This document shows, one piece after another, positions 8,856-18,591 of a stretch of 64,000 nt of DNA (position 1 is the stretch's first letter; every line of letters begins with the position of its first letter). The stretch is from Aureococcus anophagefferens (Eukaryota > Sar > Pelagophyceae > Pelagomonadales > Pelagomonadaceae), in contig NW_008705562.1 of the NCBI RefSeq assembly GCF_000186865.1, positions 803,737 through 867,736 of the forward strand. Reading direction: 5' to 3'. A model generated the notes under the pieces. The model was given only the letters and a program-made list of their open reading frames with translations. It was not told where the DNA came from and did not search any database. A program made the translations under genes and the position numbers.

Positions 8856-11800
8856 ATGTACAGCAACAAGCTTATCCTCGTCGCCCTCGCCGCCACCGTC
8901 ACGGTGTCGGAGTCGGCGTGCACCAACGACAAGAAGTGGATGATCAACAACAAGCGTTCCAAGAATTGCGACTGGGTCGCCAAGAAGCCGAGCTCTCGCT
9001 GCCAGAAGAAGGGCAAGAACGGCAAGGGCAACAAAGTCGAGGCGAACGTGGCCTGCCAAGAGTGAGTGATCCCCCGACCCTCAACCAACTCCCGAACCCC
9101 CGCCCCGCGCGCGTCCGCCCGAGCGCTCGCGCCGGAGAGAGATTCGCCGAGATCCTCGCGAGCGAGGCCCTCGCGCGACGCCCGCCCGCGCGACCGCCTC
9201 GACCGCCGCGGCGCGGCGGTCCCTCGAGAGCCCCCGCGCGCGGGACCGCGCCTCGGCCGGTCGGCGGCGCGCGCGCGCGCGTCGACGCGGTCGGGGCGCG
9301 CCCGACCGCCTCGGTCGATCCCGACGCGCCGCCAGGTCCTGCGGCACCTGCGACACGTGCGCCCCCGATTCCTGGTCCAAGCAGTGCGTCACGGCCGGCA
9401 TGTGCGCGAACGAGTTCGACCTCCACGAGCCCGCGCCCACGTTCTTCGAGCGCGTCGCGACGTTCCCGGTGTGCTCGCAGATCGACGGCGCGTGCGACGA
9501 CGAGACGGAGACGTCCGCGGAGATCGTCGACGTCCACGTCAAGGCCTGCGTGGCGTCGTGGTCGAGCGCGATCGACGGCGCCGCCTGCGCGGCCGGCGTC
9601 GACGCGTGCCCCGCGGCGCCGTGCGACGGCGACGCGCTCGGATCGTGGTGCTGCGCGGACGCGGACTGCTCCGGGGACTGGTTCTACTGCAACCCCAAGG
9701 CCGGCGGCCAGCTCACGGCGGTCTACACGGACTCGCCGCGCGGCGTCATCGGCTGGGTCGACCTCAACGACCCGCGCGACCCGAAGCCGCTCGGCACGTT
9801 CGCGACGCCCGGCGAGCCGACGTCCGTCGCCGTCGTCGGCGACGCGGCCGTCGTCGCCGTGTCGACGGGCGAGGACTACGTCGCCACGTCCGGCGCGCTC
9901 CTCGGCGTGCCCATCCGCGCGACCCGCGGCTCCGCGGACGACGCCGTCGCCGGCGTCGTCTCGCTCCCGCTCGGCGGCCAGCCCGACGCCGTCGCCGCGG
10001 GCGCCTTCGCCGGCGACACGGCCTACATCGCCGTCGCCATCGAGAACGAGCGCGACGAGGACCTCGGCGACGGCAACCCGCCCCAGTTCCCCGCGGGCCA
10101 CGTCGAGATCTTCACCGCGAAGACCGCGAACTCGGAGCTCGGCGTCCGCCTCTCGAAGCACGCGGACGTCGCGATGACGGGCCTCGCCGGCTGCGACTTC
10201 CCCGAGGACCCCGAGCCCGAGTTCGTGTCCGTCTCGCCCGGGAACAAGGCCGTGGTCACGATGCAGGAGAACAACTGCGTCGCCGTCGTCGACCTGCCGA
10301 CGGGCGCCGTCGACTTCTCCGCGTCCGCGGGCGCGCGCGACCTCACGGACGTCGACGTCGCGGAGGAGGGCGTCATCGACCAGACCGCGTCGCTCGCGGC
10401 CGTCACCGCCGAGCCCGACGGCGTCGTCTGGATCAAGGGCGGCGCCTACTTCGCGACGGCGAACGAGGGCGACATGGCGGGCGGCAGCCGGTCCTGGTCC
10501 GTCTTCGACGGCGCGACGGGCGCGCTCGTCTACGACTCGGGCAACTTCCTCGAGCACCTCGCGGCCTCGCTCGGCCACTACCCCGAGCACCGCTCGGAGA
10601 ACAAGGGCGTCGAGCCCGAGAACATCGCGTACGGCGAATTCCCCGACGGCGCCGGCGGCACGCGCGACTTCGTCTTCGTCAACCTCGAGCGGTCCTCGCT
10701 CGTCGTCGTCTACGACGTCACGGCCTTCCCGACCATCACCTACGTCCAGACGCTCCCGGCGGCCATGGGCCCCGAGGGCACCGTCGCCGTGCCGGCCGCC
10801 GGCATCGTCGTCACCGCGTCCGAGGAGGACGCGCGCGACGACAAGTTCCGCGGCGCGCTCAACGTCTACGAGCTCGGCACCGGCGGCGCGCCGTCGTTCC
10901 CGACGCTCGTCTCCCAGCTCCCGGCGGACGGCTCCGCGCCCATCCCCTTCGCCGCGCTCTCGTCGCTCACCGCGGAGGCCGGCGACCTCGTCCTCGCCGT
11001 CGAGGACTCGGCCTACGGCAAGAGCCGCGTCTTCGAGATCGACGTCGGCGTCGCCCCCGCCGTCGTCGTCGGCGGTGCGCGCATCCTGGACTCGAAGGAC
11101 GTGCTCCGGTCCTGGTCCCACTTCACGAACTTCACGACGACCGTCGACGGCGCGGTCGCCGACGGCGAGTTCGACGCCGCGGACCTCGCGGCCCTCGTCA
11201 ACGACGACAAGACGGTGAACATCGACCCCGAGGGCGTCGCCGTGGGCATCCTCGGCGGCGCCGTCAAGTACGTCGTGGCCCACGAGGGCTACGGCACCGT
11301 CGGCGACGCGGGCCGCCCCGTGCGGTCGCTCAACTTCCTCTTCGTCCTCGGCCTCTCCGGGCCCGACTACGTCATCGACGAGGTCATCGCGCTCCCGGAC
11401 GCCCAGAACGCGCGGCAGCTCCGCTTCGGCTTCGAGGGCGTCGCCGTCCTCGACAACAAGATCGTCGTCGCGTTCCAGCGCGCCTGGGGCGCCGACGAGT
11501 TCCCGCAGATGGGCGTCTACGACTACGCCGTCGGCGGCGACGCCGGCTGGTCCTTCGTCTTCTACCCCGTCGACGAGCCGTCGTCCCAGTACGGCGGCTG
11601 GGTCGGCGTCGGCGACATCGAGGCCGCGCCGGTCCAGACCGGCGGCGCCGTCGGCGACATCTACGTCCTCGACCGCGACAACCAGGGCGGCATGGACGCG
11701 GCCGTCAAGCGCGTCTACAAGGCCAACGTCTTCCACTACGACGCGGACCGCGTCCTCTACAAGCACCTCGTCGCCGACCTCCTCGTGCCCATCGCCGCGA

Positions 11801-11925
11801 CGGCCGGCTACGTGCCCGAGAAGGTCGAGGGCATCGCGGTCCTCGCCGACGGCCGCCGCTTCTTCAACAGCGACAACGACGGCGTCGACGACCACAGCGG
11901 CGAGTCGAACCTCCTCGCCTTCTAG
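8856..11925 (+). CDS. Secreted beta-propeller/phytase-like protein (choice-of-anchor I type)
   Basis: The exons are 8856-9061 and 9336-11925 (931 residues). Exon 1 encodes a signal peptide (ILVALAATVTVSESA) and the first part of a Cys module (CDWVAKKPSSRC) that is completed across the splice by SCGTCDTCAPDSW. The body matches the choice-of-anchor I / alkaline-phosphatase-like secreted propellers of bacteria and algae: GWVDLNDPRDPKPLGTFATP, GVEPENIAYGE, NLERSSLVVVYDVTAFP, MGPEGTVAVPAAGIVVTASE. From about residue 600 a second domain resembles the esterase-like phytase fold (LVLAVEDSAYGKSRVFEID, NIDPEGVAV, FGFEGVAVLD, VEGIAVLADG). The likely role is extracellular phosphate-ester hydrolysis or a related surface function; the exact substrate is inferred only. 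Exon 1 alone looks like a 69-residue secreted peptide, but the donor GTGAGT and frame-restoring acceptor join it to the rest. Confidence 0.85.
9062..9335 (+). repeat. 274-bp hairpin-bearing GC-rich intron
   Basis: This GT-AG intron has a consensus donor GTGAGT and joins the two exons of the phytase-like gene in frame. It is unlike the short introns (44-59 bp) and shows none of the introner core. It contains two perfect 9-bp inverted repeats: GACCGCCGC at 9201-9209 with its complement at 9213-9221, and GCGGTCGGG at 9287-9295 with its complement at 9301-9309. Alternating GC tracts lie between them. Confidence 0.7.
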
Positions 11926-12334
11926 GCGCGACCCAAGCACGCCAAGCACGCGCGCGCGGCCGAAGCGCGGCCGCCGCGCCGTCGCGCGACACGCGCGCGA
12001 CCATCCATCCCCCCCGCCCCTCGGGCGTGCGCGTCGCTCCGGCGCGCGCCACCGATTCGTGTGTATGTCTGTCCCCCCTAACGATGTACATACGTGTCTC
12101 GGCCGTCGGGGGGTCATTTGTTTCGATCGCTCACCGTCGGCTCGCCTGTGGGGAGCGATCGCCTGTGGACAAGCGCCATCCTCTCAGCCTCGTCGGAGGA
12201 CTCGGCGTCGTCGGCGTCGTCGGCGCGCGTCCCGCTCTCTCGACCGACCTGTCGTGATCGCCTCGACCAAGCGTCGCGACCCCCGCATCTCGCGCCCATC
12301 GACGCCGCCCAGTAGACTCGCTCGCGCACCAATC
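11926..12334. other. Intergenic region without a gene
   Basis: These 409 bp separate two + strand secretory genes. I see short local repeats (AAGCACGC twice near 11935-11952; GTATGTCTG and GTACATACG near 12060-12095) and a CGTCGGCGTCGTCGG tract near 12206. No gene is supported. It presumably holds the polyadenylation region of the phytase-like gene and the promoter of the FkbM gene. Confidence 0.5.
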
Positions 12335-13923
12335 ATGAACGCGGGCATCGTGCTGATCATCGCGGCGTCGACGCTCGCTCGCGCGGCGGGGGCCCAGCCC
12401 GTGTCGTGCGCGGATCCCGAGGACGGCTCCGTCGCTTCGAGGTTCGTCAGAAACACGTGCACGGCGAACGCGTTCGACATGGCCGTCCACACCATCCCCG
12501 ACCTCGTACCGAAACCCGCGCCGTCGCGTCCCCGCGCGTCGTCGAGCCGCGTCCGCAGGTGTCGTCGGACATGGCGAAGCAGGGATGCTGGGAGAGGCAC
12601 ATCGTCACGCGCATCGTGAGCTACCTGAACACGCGCGACCGCGGCCTCTTCCTCGACGTCGGCGCGAACGTCGGCGCGTTCACCGCCACCGTCGCCGCCA
12701 ACGACAACGACGTCATCGCCGTCGAGCCGTTCAGGCTCAACGTCCGGCCCCGCGTCCGCGGCGACCGCGCGCCGCGACCCCCCCGTCCGTCGCAGGTGCC
12801 GCTCATCCGCCGGACGATGTGCGGACCCGCGCGCCTCGACGACCGCGTCTCGCTCTACAAGATGGGGCTCGCGGACTCGTTCCCGGGCCCGAAGATGTGC
12901 ATCTGGAGCACGAACGACGAGATCAACCGGGGCAACGCGCGCATGACGCCCTACTTCGAGGGCCGGCGCGACTTCGGCCAGGACAAGCAGAAGGCGTGCA
13001 TGGAGGTCGTCTACACGGACACGCTGGACCACCTCCTCTTCGACACGCACGGCCTCGCGCGCCGCGTCGACGTCATGAAGATCGACATCGAGGGCTTCGA
13101 GACGCGCGCGCTCCGCGGCGCGGCGCGCCTGCTCGCGAGCGACTTCAAGCCCTGCCAGATCTACTTCGAGTACCAGCACGACGCGACGGTCGAGAGCGGC
13201 GTCGACCGACACGAGCTCTTCGAGCGGCTGACGCGAGCGGGCTACAAGCTCAACGACTTCATGAAGAACGAGGAGGTCGGGTCCTTCACGCCCGAGCAGT
13301 GGGACGGCATGCGCGGCGGCGACCTGAGAGCCGTGCTCGACGACGCCTCGTGCGGCTGGTCCTCGCGCGGGCCGCCGCCGCCGCCGCCGCCGCCTCGCGT
13401 CGTCGGCCGCGAGCCGCCGCCCGGCTGCGGTCCGGAGGCGGCCGCCGAGTGCTCAATCTGCTCCGCGGGGTCGCCCGGCGACGGCGGCGTCTCCCTCGTC
13501 GACGGCGTCTGCCAGGAGTTCTGCTCGGCGAACGGGTATTGCGGCGTGACCGAGAACTACGAGTCCGGGGGGACGGACTGCACGAAATGCGCGCCGCGCG
13601 TCGGCCGCGAGCCGCCGCCGCCGCCAGCCCGCGTCCGCGAGCGGGCGCCGCCGCCGCCGCAACCTGCCCTCGTCGTCGTCCGCGAGAGGACGAAGCGCAT
13701 CGAAGCGCTCAAGGCCGAGCTCGCGGCCCTCAAGACGAGCGACGCGCGGGAGCCTCGTCGCGGCGCCCGCGACGGATTCGACCGCGTCCCCGCGTTCGAC
13801 GTCGACGGCGACGGCGACGTGGACGTGAAGGACAGGACGCTGGAGGTCATGGGCGTCGTCCTCGTCCTCGGCCTTGCCACCCAGTTGGTCCTCCGCCGTC
13901 GCGCGCGGCGCCGCGCGGACTAG
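12335..13923 (+). CDS. FkbM-family methyltransferase with Cys-rich stalk and C-terminal membrane anchor
   Basis: Three exons (12335-12505, 12559-12741, 12796-13923) give 493 residues. Both introns are short GT-AG introns (53 and 54 bp) that restore the frame. A signal peptide (IVLIIAASTLARAAGA) is followed by an FkbM methyltransferase domain: SAM-binding LFLDVGANVGAFTATVA, IAVEPFRLN split from VPLIRRTMC by intron 2, and VMKIDIEGFETRALRGA. FkbM enzymes O-methylate sugars and other small metabolites. After the domain come Pro runs and a Cys-rich segment (AECSICSAGSPGD, VCQEFCSANGYCG), a short coiled stretch, one EF-hand-like loop (FDVDGDGDVDVKD) and a final hydrophobic segment with a basic tail (VVLVLGLATQLVLRRRARRR). 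The enzyme is therefore probably lumenal and tail-anchored. It lies 73 bp upstream of the fusion glycan gene on the same strand. Confidence 0.83.
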
Positions 13924-13996
13924 GCGTCCTATTTAACGCGGTTCTCATGCCAGCTGTTTTGACACTGGCGAGCGTGCGTGCGACCGATGAGATGAG

Positions 13997-16900
13997 ATGA
14001 GGAGGCGTTGGTGGTCGGTCGTCGCCCTCCTCGCCGTCGCGGGGAGCGACGACGCGCCCGTCGCCTGCGGTTGCGGCCTCGACGGCGACTGGCCCGAGGC
14101 GCCGTCGAAGGCGCCGCCCGACTGGCTGCGCGTGCCGCGGCAGTCGTCGGCCTGGGCCGTGACCATGGTCCTCGCCCTGCCGGCGTGCCGCGGCGCGCCC
14201 GCGCGAAGCCTGCGCGAGGCGTCGGCCTGCGGCCCGCGCGACGCCTGCGTCTTCGACGCGCTCAAGCGGTCGGGCGACAGGTGCGCGTACGCGGCGAAGC
14301 GGCTCCTCGCGAGGTCGTCGCAACCGCCGCCGCGCGACCGCGACCCGGCCGCGTACGCGGCCGTCGTCGCCGCGCCGGCGGGCGGGGCCGCGGCGGCGGC
14401 CCTCGCCGGCGCGTCCATGGACGCGCGGCGGCAGAAGCTCTACCGGAAGCGGCTCGACGCCGGCGGCGCGGCGACGGGCTGCGCGACGCGCGTGCTCGAC
14501 AGGGCAGGAAAAGAGTGATTCAGCATCGCTTCAACGTGAGTGTTCCGCGCGCGCGCGAATCAAAAACGAAGCGTCCACGCTTCGAGAGCGCTCCGAGAGA
14601 TGATCGCCCGCCCAAAAATTAGCCGGAACGAGCGGAAAACGGCCGAGAGAGGAGCCTCGCACCCTTTTCCTGCCCAGGTGCTCAACGGCCACCGCTGCGA
14701 CCGCCACGTCGACGTCGGCGACGCCGACGCGGCGGGCGCCGTGGCGCGCGTCGGCGCGCTCGGCTTCGTCGGCGTCGCCGACGACTGGGCGACGTCCGTG
14801 TGCCTCTTCCACCGCGTCTACGAATTGCCGAGGCCGCGGCGCGCGCAGCTCGCGGAGCCGCCGCCGCCGGGCAACGCGACGGACGACTGGGCCGACTGGG
14901 CCGTCTACGCGGCCGCGCGGCGCCGCTTCGCCGAGCTGCTGGACGCGGCGGGCGCGTCGCCGGCCTGCGCGGCCGCGGCGCGCGCGAAGGCGGCGGCGGC
15001 GGCGGCCGCCGCGGCCGCGGCGCGCGCGGCGCGCGACGCCGCGGCGGTTGCGGCGGCGCCGGCCGCGCGTCCGGTGCCGCGGCGGGCCCCGTACGCGCCC
15101 TTCGCCCCGTCGAAGCGCTGGGCCTTCCTCGCGCGCGACGCGGCGCCCTGGGCGGCGCGCGGCGTGACCCGCGGGGACGTCGACGCCGCGTTCGCGGCGC
15201 CCGCGGACCCCCTGCGCCGCGCCGCGCGCGCGACGATCGCCGGCGGCCGCCTCTTCGCGACCCTGCCGGCGGACGGCGCCCTGGCCATGGCCTACTCGCG
15301 CGCGGAGTGGAACCGGCTGCCCGTGTTTTTGGGCGCGTTCCTCGAAATCGCGCGCCGGTTTCCGGCGCTCCCCCCGGTCGACTTCCTCTTCCTGCTCATG
15401 GACGTGCCCGGCGTCCTCGACGCGTCGACGTCGCCGCCCGTCTTCGCCGAGGCGCGGCTGCGGCGCGCGCCGCCGGACCGGCGCCACTGGCTGCTGCCGT
15501 CGTTCGACACGTTCCGCCTCGAGGGCGGCGACGTCGGCGACGCGGCGCCGCCGGCGGCGCGCGAGCGGTCCGGCGCGTTCTGGCGCGGCACGGTCCACGC
15601 GTTCACGGGCTACTCCGTGGAGGAGATGGTCGCGCGGCGCGCCTACGTCCACAACCTCGCGAGCCGCCTCGACGGCCGGGGGAACGTCGTCGACGCGCTG
15701 GCCGAGCCCGTCGCGGCGTCGCTCCAGTTCTCCGGCGGCGAGGGCAACGCGCGCCGCTGGGCCGTCACGACGGCCTGCGACGCGGGCGACGACCGCCTCG
15801 ACGTCGCCGCGGCCGAGGTCGCCGTCGAGGTCGAGGCCCGCGGCGCGACGGACAGAGCCGTCTCCGGCGACCCGGCGGCCGCCGCGGCGCGCGCCGTCGC
15901 GGCCGCGGACGGGCCCACGGGCATCACGCTGCGGAACTACGGCTTCGCGGACCACGGGGACGTCTGCGCCAAGGAGGCGTTTCTTTATCTGGACGGCATC
16001 TCGACGTCGAACGGCCTCAAGTACTACGGCGCCTGCGGCGGCCCCGTGATCCTCGACGCAGACGCGGCGTACGAGGATTTAATTACGGCGGCCTGGCCGG
16101 CCCACGCGGCTGCGGCCCACGACCCCGGCGCGACGCTGCGCGACAAAGTCGACTACGTCGGCGCCGACGGCGCCGGCGCGGCGGCCTTCTGCGCGTCCGT
16201 CGCCCGCGCCGTGGCCTGGCTCCGGGCCCACGCGGCGGACGCGAAAGCGATGGGCGCGCGGACGCGCGGCGCCATGCTCGCCGTCGGCTCCGCGCGCGCG
16301 GCGCTCGAGTACCTCCGCGAGGCCCTTTTGGCCTACGCGGCGCTCGGCGGGCACGGCGCGGCGCCGCCCGCGGGCGCCTTCGAGGCGGATCTCGCGACCG
16401 GCGACGCGGCGGTGTGGAAATCAAGCACTGGTTTGGGGGGTCCCCACCAAACTTCAGAACTCTCTAGCTCGGTCAAATCGAAGTCGATTCGGCTGATTTT
16501 TGGACGAATCGATTGCTCTCGTCGAGTTCTCGAAGCACAGCGGCAATCCTCGCGTCACAACGTTCGAATACGCGCAGATTGAAGTCGGGTTGAAGATTTG
16601 ATTTCCACACAGGCGACGCGGCGGTGCGCAACGCGTACGCGGAGCTCCAGGTGCTCCTCCTCGAGGACCGCGACGCGGACGCGACGGAGCTCCGGCGCCT
16701 CTTCTCGCCGGCGGCGGCCGCCGACGGCCTCTACCCGCGGAGCGGCGCCTGCGCGGCCTTTCCGCGCCCCGCGGCCGCGGCCGGCGCGCGCGCGCCCGTC
16801 GTCGTCGCGGGCCAGGGCGGCTCGGGCAGCCGGTCCGTCGTCGAGCTGCTCCGGGCCTGCGGCGTCGAGATGAACGGCGTCGACGGCGGCGAGGACGACG

Positions 16901-18317
16901 CGTCGAGCGCGGACCGGCGCCTTCGAGCGCGAGCGTGTGCCCTTGACACCCCACAAAACCCGTAGGCTCCGACGGTGCGAAGACCCACGACGCCTTGGCG
17001 ATGCGGCTCGCGGGCTTCAACGACGTCGACGACCGAGGCGTCCGGGGGCCCGGCCGGTCCGCGGGGCTCCTGCCCGTCCTCGGCGCCGCGGCGACCGAGG
17101 GCCTGCTCTACGACCTCGCGGCGCTGCCGCGGGCCGCGCGGCGCGGCGAGCTCGCGTCGCTCTGCGCCTTTTCGCTGAACGCGAGCGCGCTCGCGGCGGT
17201 CGCGGCGGGCGCGCCCTGGGGCTGGAAGGAGCCGCGGGCCCTCTTCCACCTGCCGGCCTTTGGGCTCGCGTTCCCGGCCTTCCGCTTCCTCCACGTGGCC
17301 CGCGACGTGCGGAGCCTCGCGTCCGCGCACGTCGAGGGCGACGTCGCGGTCATGCGCGCGTGGTGGCGCGAAACGTACGCGGCCGTCGTCGACGCGCGGC
17401 GCGCGGCGATATCGCGCGCGGCGCCTGGCGGATCCGCGCCCCCCATGGCCTGCGACCGCCTCTACCACGACGCGCTGCTCTGGCGCGCCGTCTTCGCCGA
17501 ATTTTGGGCCGAGGAGCAGCTCGCGCTCGTCAAGGCCGGCGCGGCGCTCGGGCCGGACCGGTACGCGGTCGCGCGCGTCGAGGACCTCGTCGCGGACCCC
17601 GGCGCGGCCCGGGTGTTGCTGGACTGGGTCCACGGCGGCGCCTACGGCGGCGACGCGGCGGCGGCGGCGGCGAAGATCTACGCGGGCCGCGGCGGCGCCT
17701 ACGGCGGCGCGGCGCGCGCGTGCGACCTCCTCGTCGCCGCGGCGTTCCAGAACCCCAAGGACGTGCGCGCGGGGCCCCTCGCCTTCCCGAAGAAGTGCGC
17801 GCTCCTCGACTTCCTCGACGACGCCGGCGGCCTGCCCCGGCGGCGCTGGGGCCTCGGCGTCGAGGGCAGCGGCTTCCACAGCCGCGACGTCCGCGGCGCG
17901 GCGCCGCGGCGCGCGCGCGTCGGCGCGCGGCTCCGCGTGCTCGCCGCCGTCAAGGGCCGGTGCTGGGCGCGCGCCGACGCCGCGGACGCCGCCGTCGTGG
18001 CCAGCGCGACGGTGCGCGCCGCGCTCGACGCGCTCGGCTACGCGGCGGCCGTCGCGAAGCGGCCGCGCTCCTACTCCGACGACGCGCCGGCGCCGCGGAC
18101 GGCGGCCCAGGACGTCTACGCCGCGCTCCGGCCCTGCGCGGACCTCGACTGCGGCGGGGGGGACTCGCCGACCTGGGCCGCGGGCGGCAGGACCTGCGCG
18201 TGGGTCGCGGAGAACCCGACGCGCGCGCGCTGCAAGGTCGCCGGCGACGACGGCGCGGCCGCGCGGGACGCCTGCCGGGAGGCCTGCTGCCGCCCGGCGA
18301 AGCCGGGGAAGGGCTAG
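13997..18317 (+). CDS. Sulfotransferase-like / GT90 / sulfotransferase fusion, secreted
   Basis: The inferred exons are 13997-14491, 14678-16400, 16613 to about 16936 (or 16918), and 16966-18317, giving about 1290-1300 residues. A leader (WWSVVALLAVAG) starts a degenerate sulfotransferase-like part (CATRVLNGHRCD across splice 1, ALGFVGVADDWATSVCLFHR) that lacks a visible PAPS loop. The middle is a CAP10/GT90 glycosyltransferase-like domain (FWRGTVHAFTGYS, YLDGISTSNGLKYYGACGG). The C-terminal half is a second sulfotransferase with a 5'-phosphosulfate loop (VVVAGQGGSGSRSVVELLR) and 3'-phosphate region (WGWKEPRALFHLP, FLHVARDVRSLA). It ends in a Cys module (CAWVAENPTRARC). The likely role is assembly and sulfation of surface glycans. 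Introns 1 and 2 are introners. The last junction is unresolved: a 29-nt GT-AG (16937-16965) or a 47-nt GC-AG (16919-16965) intron would both restore frame. Confidence 0.72.
14492..14677 (-). mobile_element. Introner element 2 (186-bp intron, element in reverse orientation)
   Basis: The intron starts GTGCTCGAC and the downstream exon starts GTGCTCAAC, a direct repeat with one mismatch. Inside it are terminal inverted repeats GGGCAGGAAAAG (left) and CTTTTCCTGCCC (right), followed by AG. The donor GT comes from the left direct repeat and the acceptor AG sits next to the right inverted repeat. The reverse complement carries a diverged copy of the core (forward 14609-14628) and aligns with introner 1 over most of its length. 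The length of 186 bp keeps the frame. Confidence 0.88.
16401..16612 (+). mobile_element. Introner element 3 (212-bp intron with a GC donor)
   Basis: Perfect 13-bp terminal inverted repeats are present: GTGTGGAAATCAA at 16412-16424 and TTGATTTCCACAC at 16598-16610. The flanks carry the direct repeat GCGACGCGGCG at 16401-16411 and again at 16613-16623. The core is at 16488-16507. Removing 16401-16612 restores both the reading frame and an uninterrupted protein (ATGDAAVRNAYAEL). The donor is then GC, supplied by the left direct repeat. The GT at 16412 paired with this acceptor would break the frame. Confidence 0.88.
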
Positions 18318-18591
18318 CGCGCGCATCGCGGGCAGCATTGGATCTCTTCGGTTTTCTGGTCCATATCATAAGCGAGGTCGAGGCGAAAAGGCAGGGGGGA
18401 TGCTCAGACGCGGCCGGGGGTATGCCTCGGCCGCGGAGCTGGAGGGGCAGGGCGGCGGGGGTCTTGTAGGGGTGGCGCACAGGCTGGCCGGGGGCGTTGT
18501 GGTTCGGCTCTAGGGCGGCGGTGGCAAGGCCAGCTTGATGGGGCTATCCCGGGATGTGGAATTAGGCCGCGGGCGATGGAGCGGCCAAACC

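Noticed and set aside
8856..9065. Stand-alone 69-residue secreted Cys peptide
   Set aside because: The donor GTGAGT at 9062 and an acceptor at 9335 join it in frame to SCGTCDTC, completing the Cys module; the stop lies in the intron.
8944..12117. 1057-residue open frame antisense to the phytase-like gene, and a 1063-residue + frame at 9066-12257
   Set aside because: Both are Arg/Ala/Val-rich with no domain and exist because third positions are almost all G or C, which removes stops in other frames. The frame with recognisable domains was kept.
16412..16612. 201-bp GT-AG version of introner 3
   Set aside because: It leaves a duplicated 11-bp repeat in the exon and shifts the downstream frame; the 212-bp removal restores the frame cleanly.
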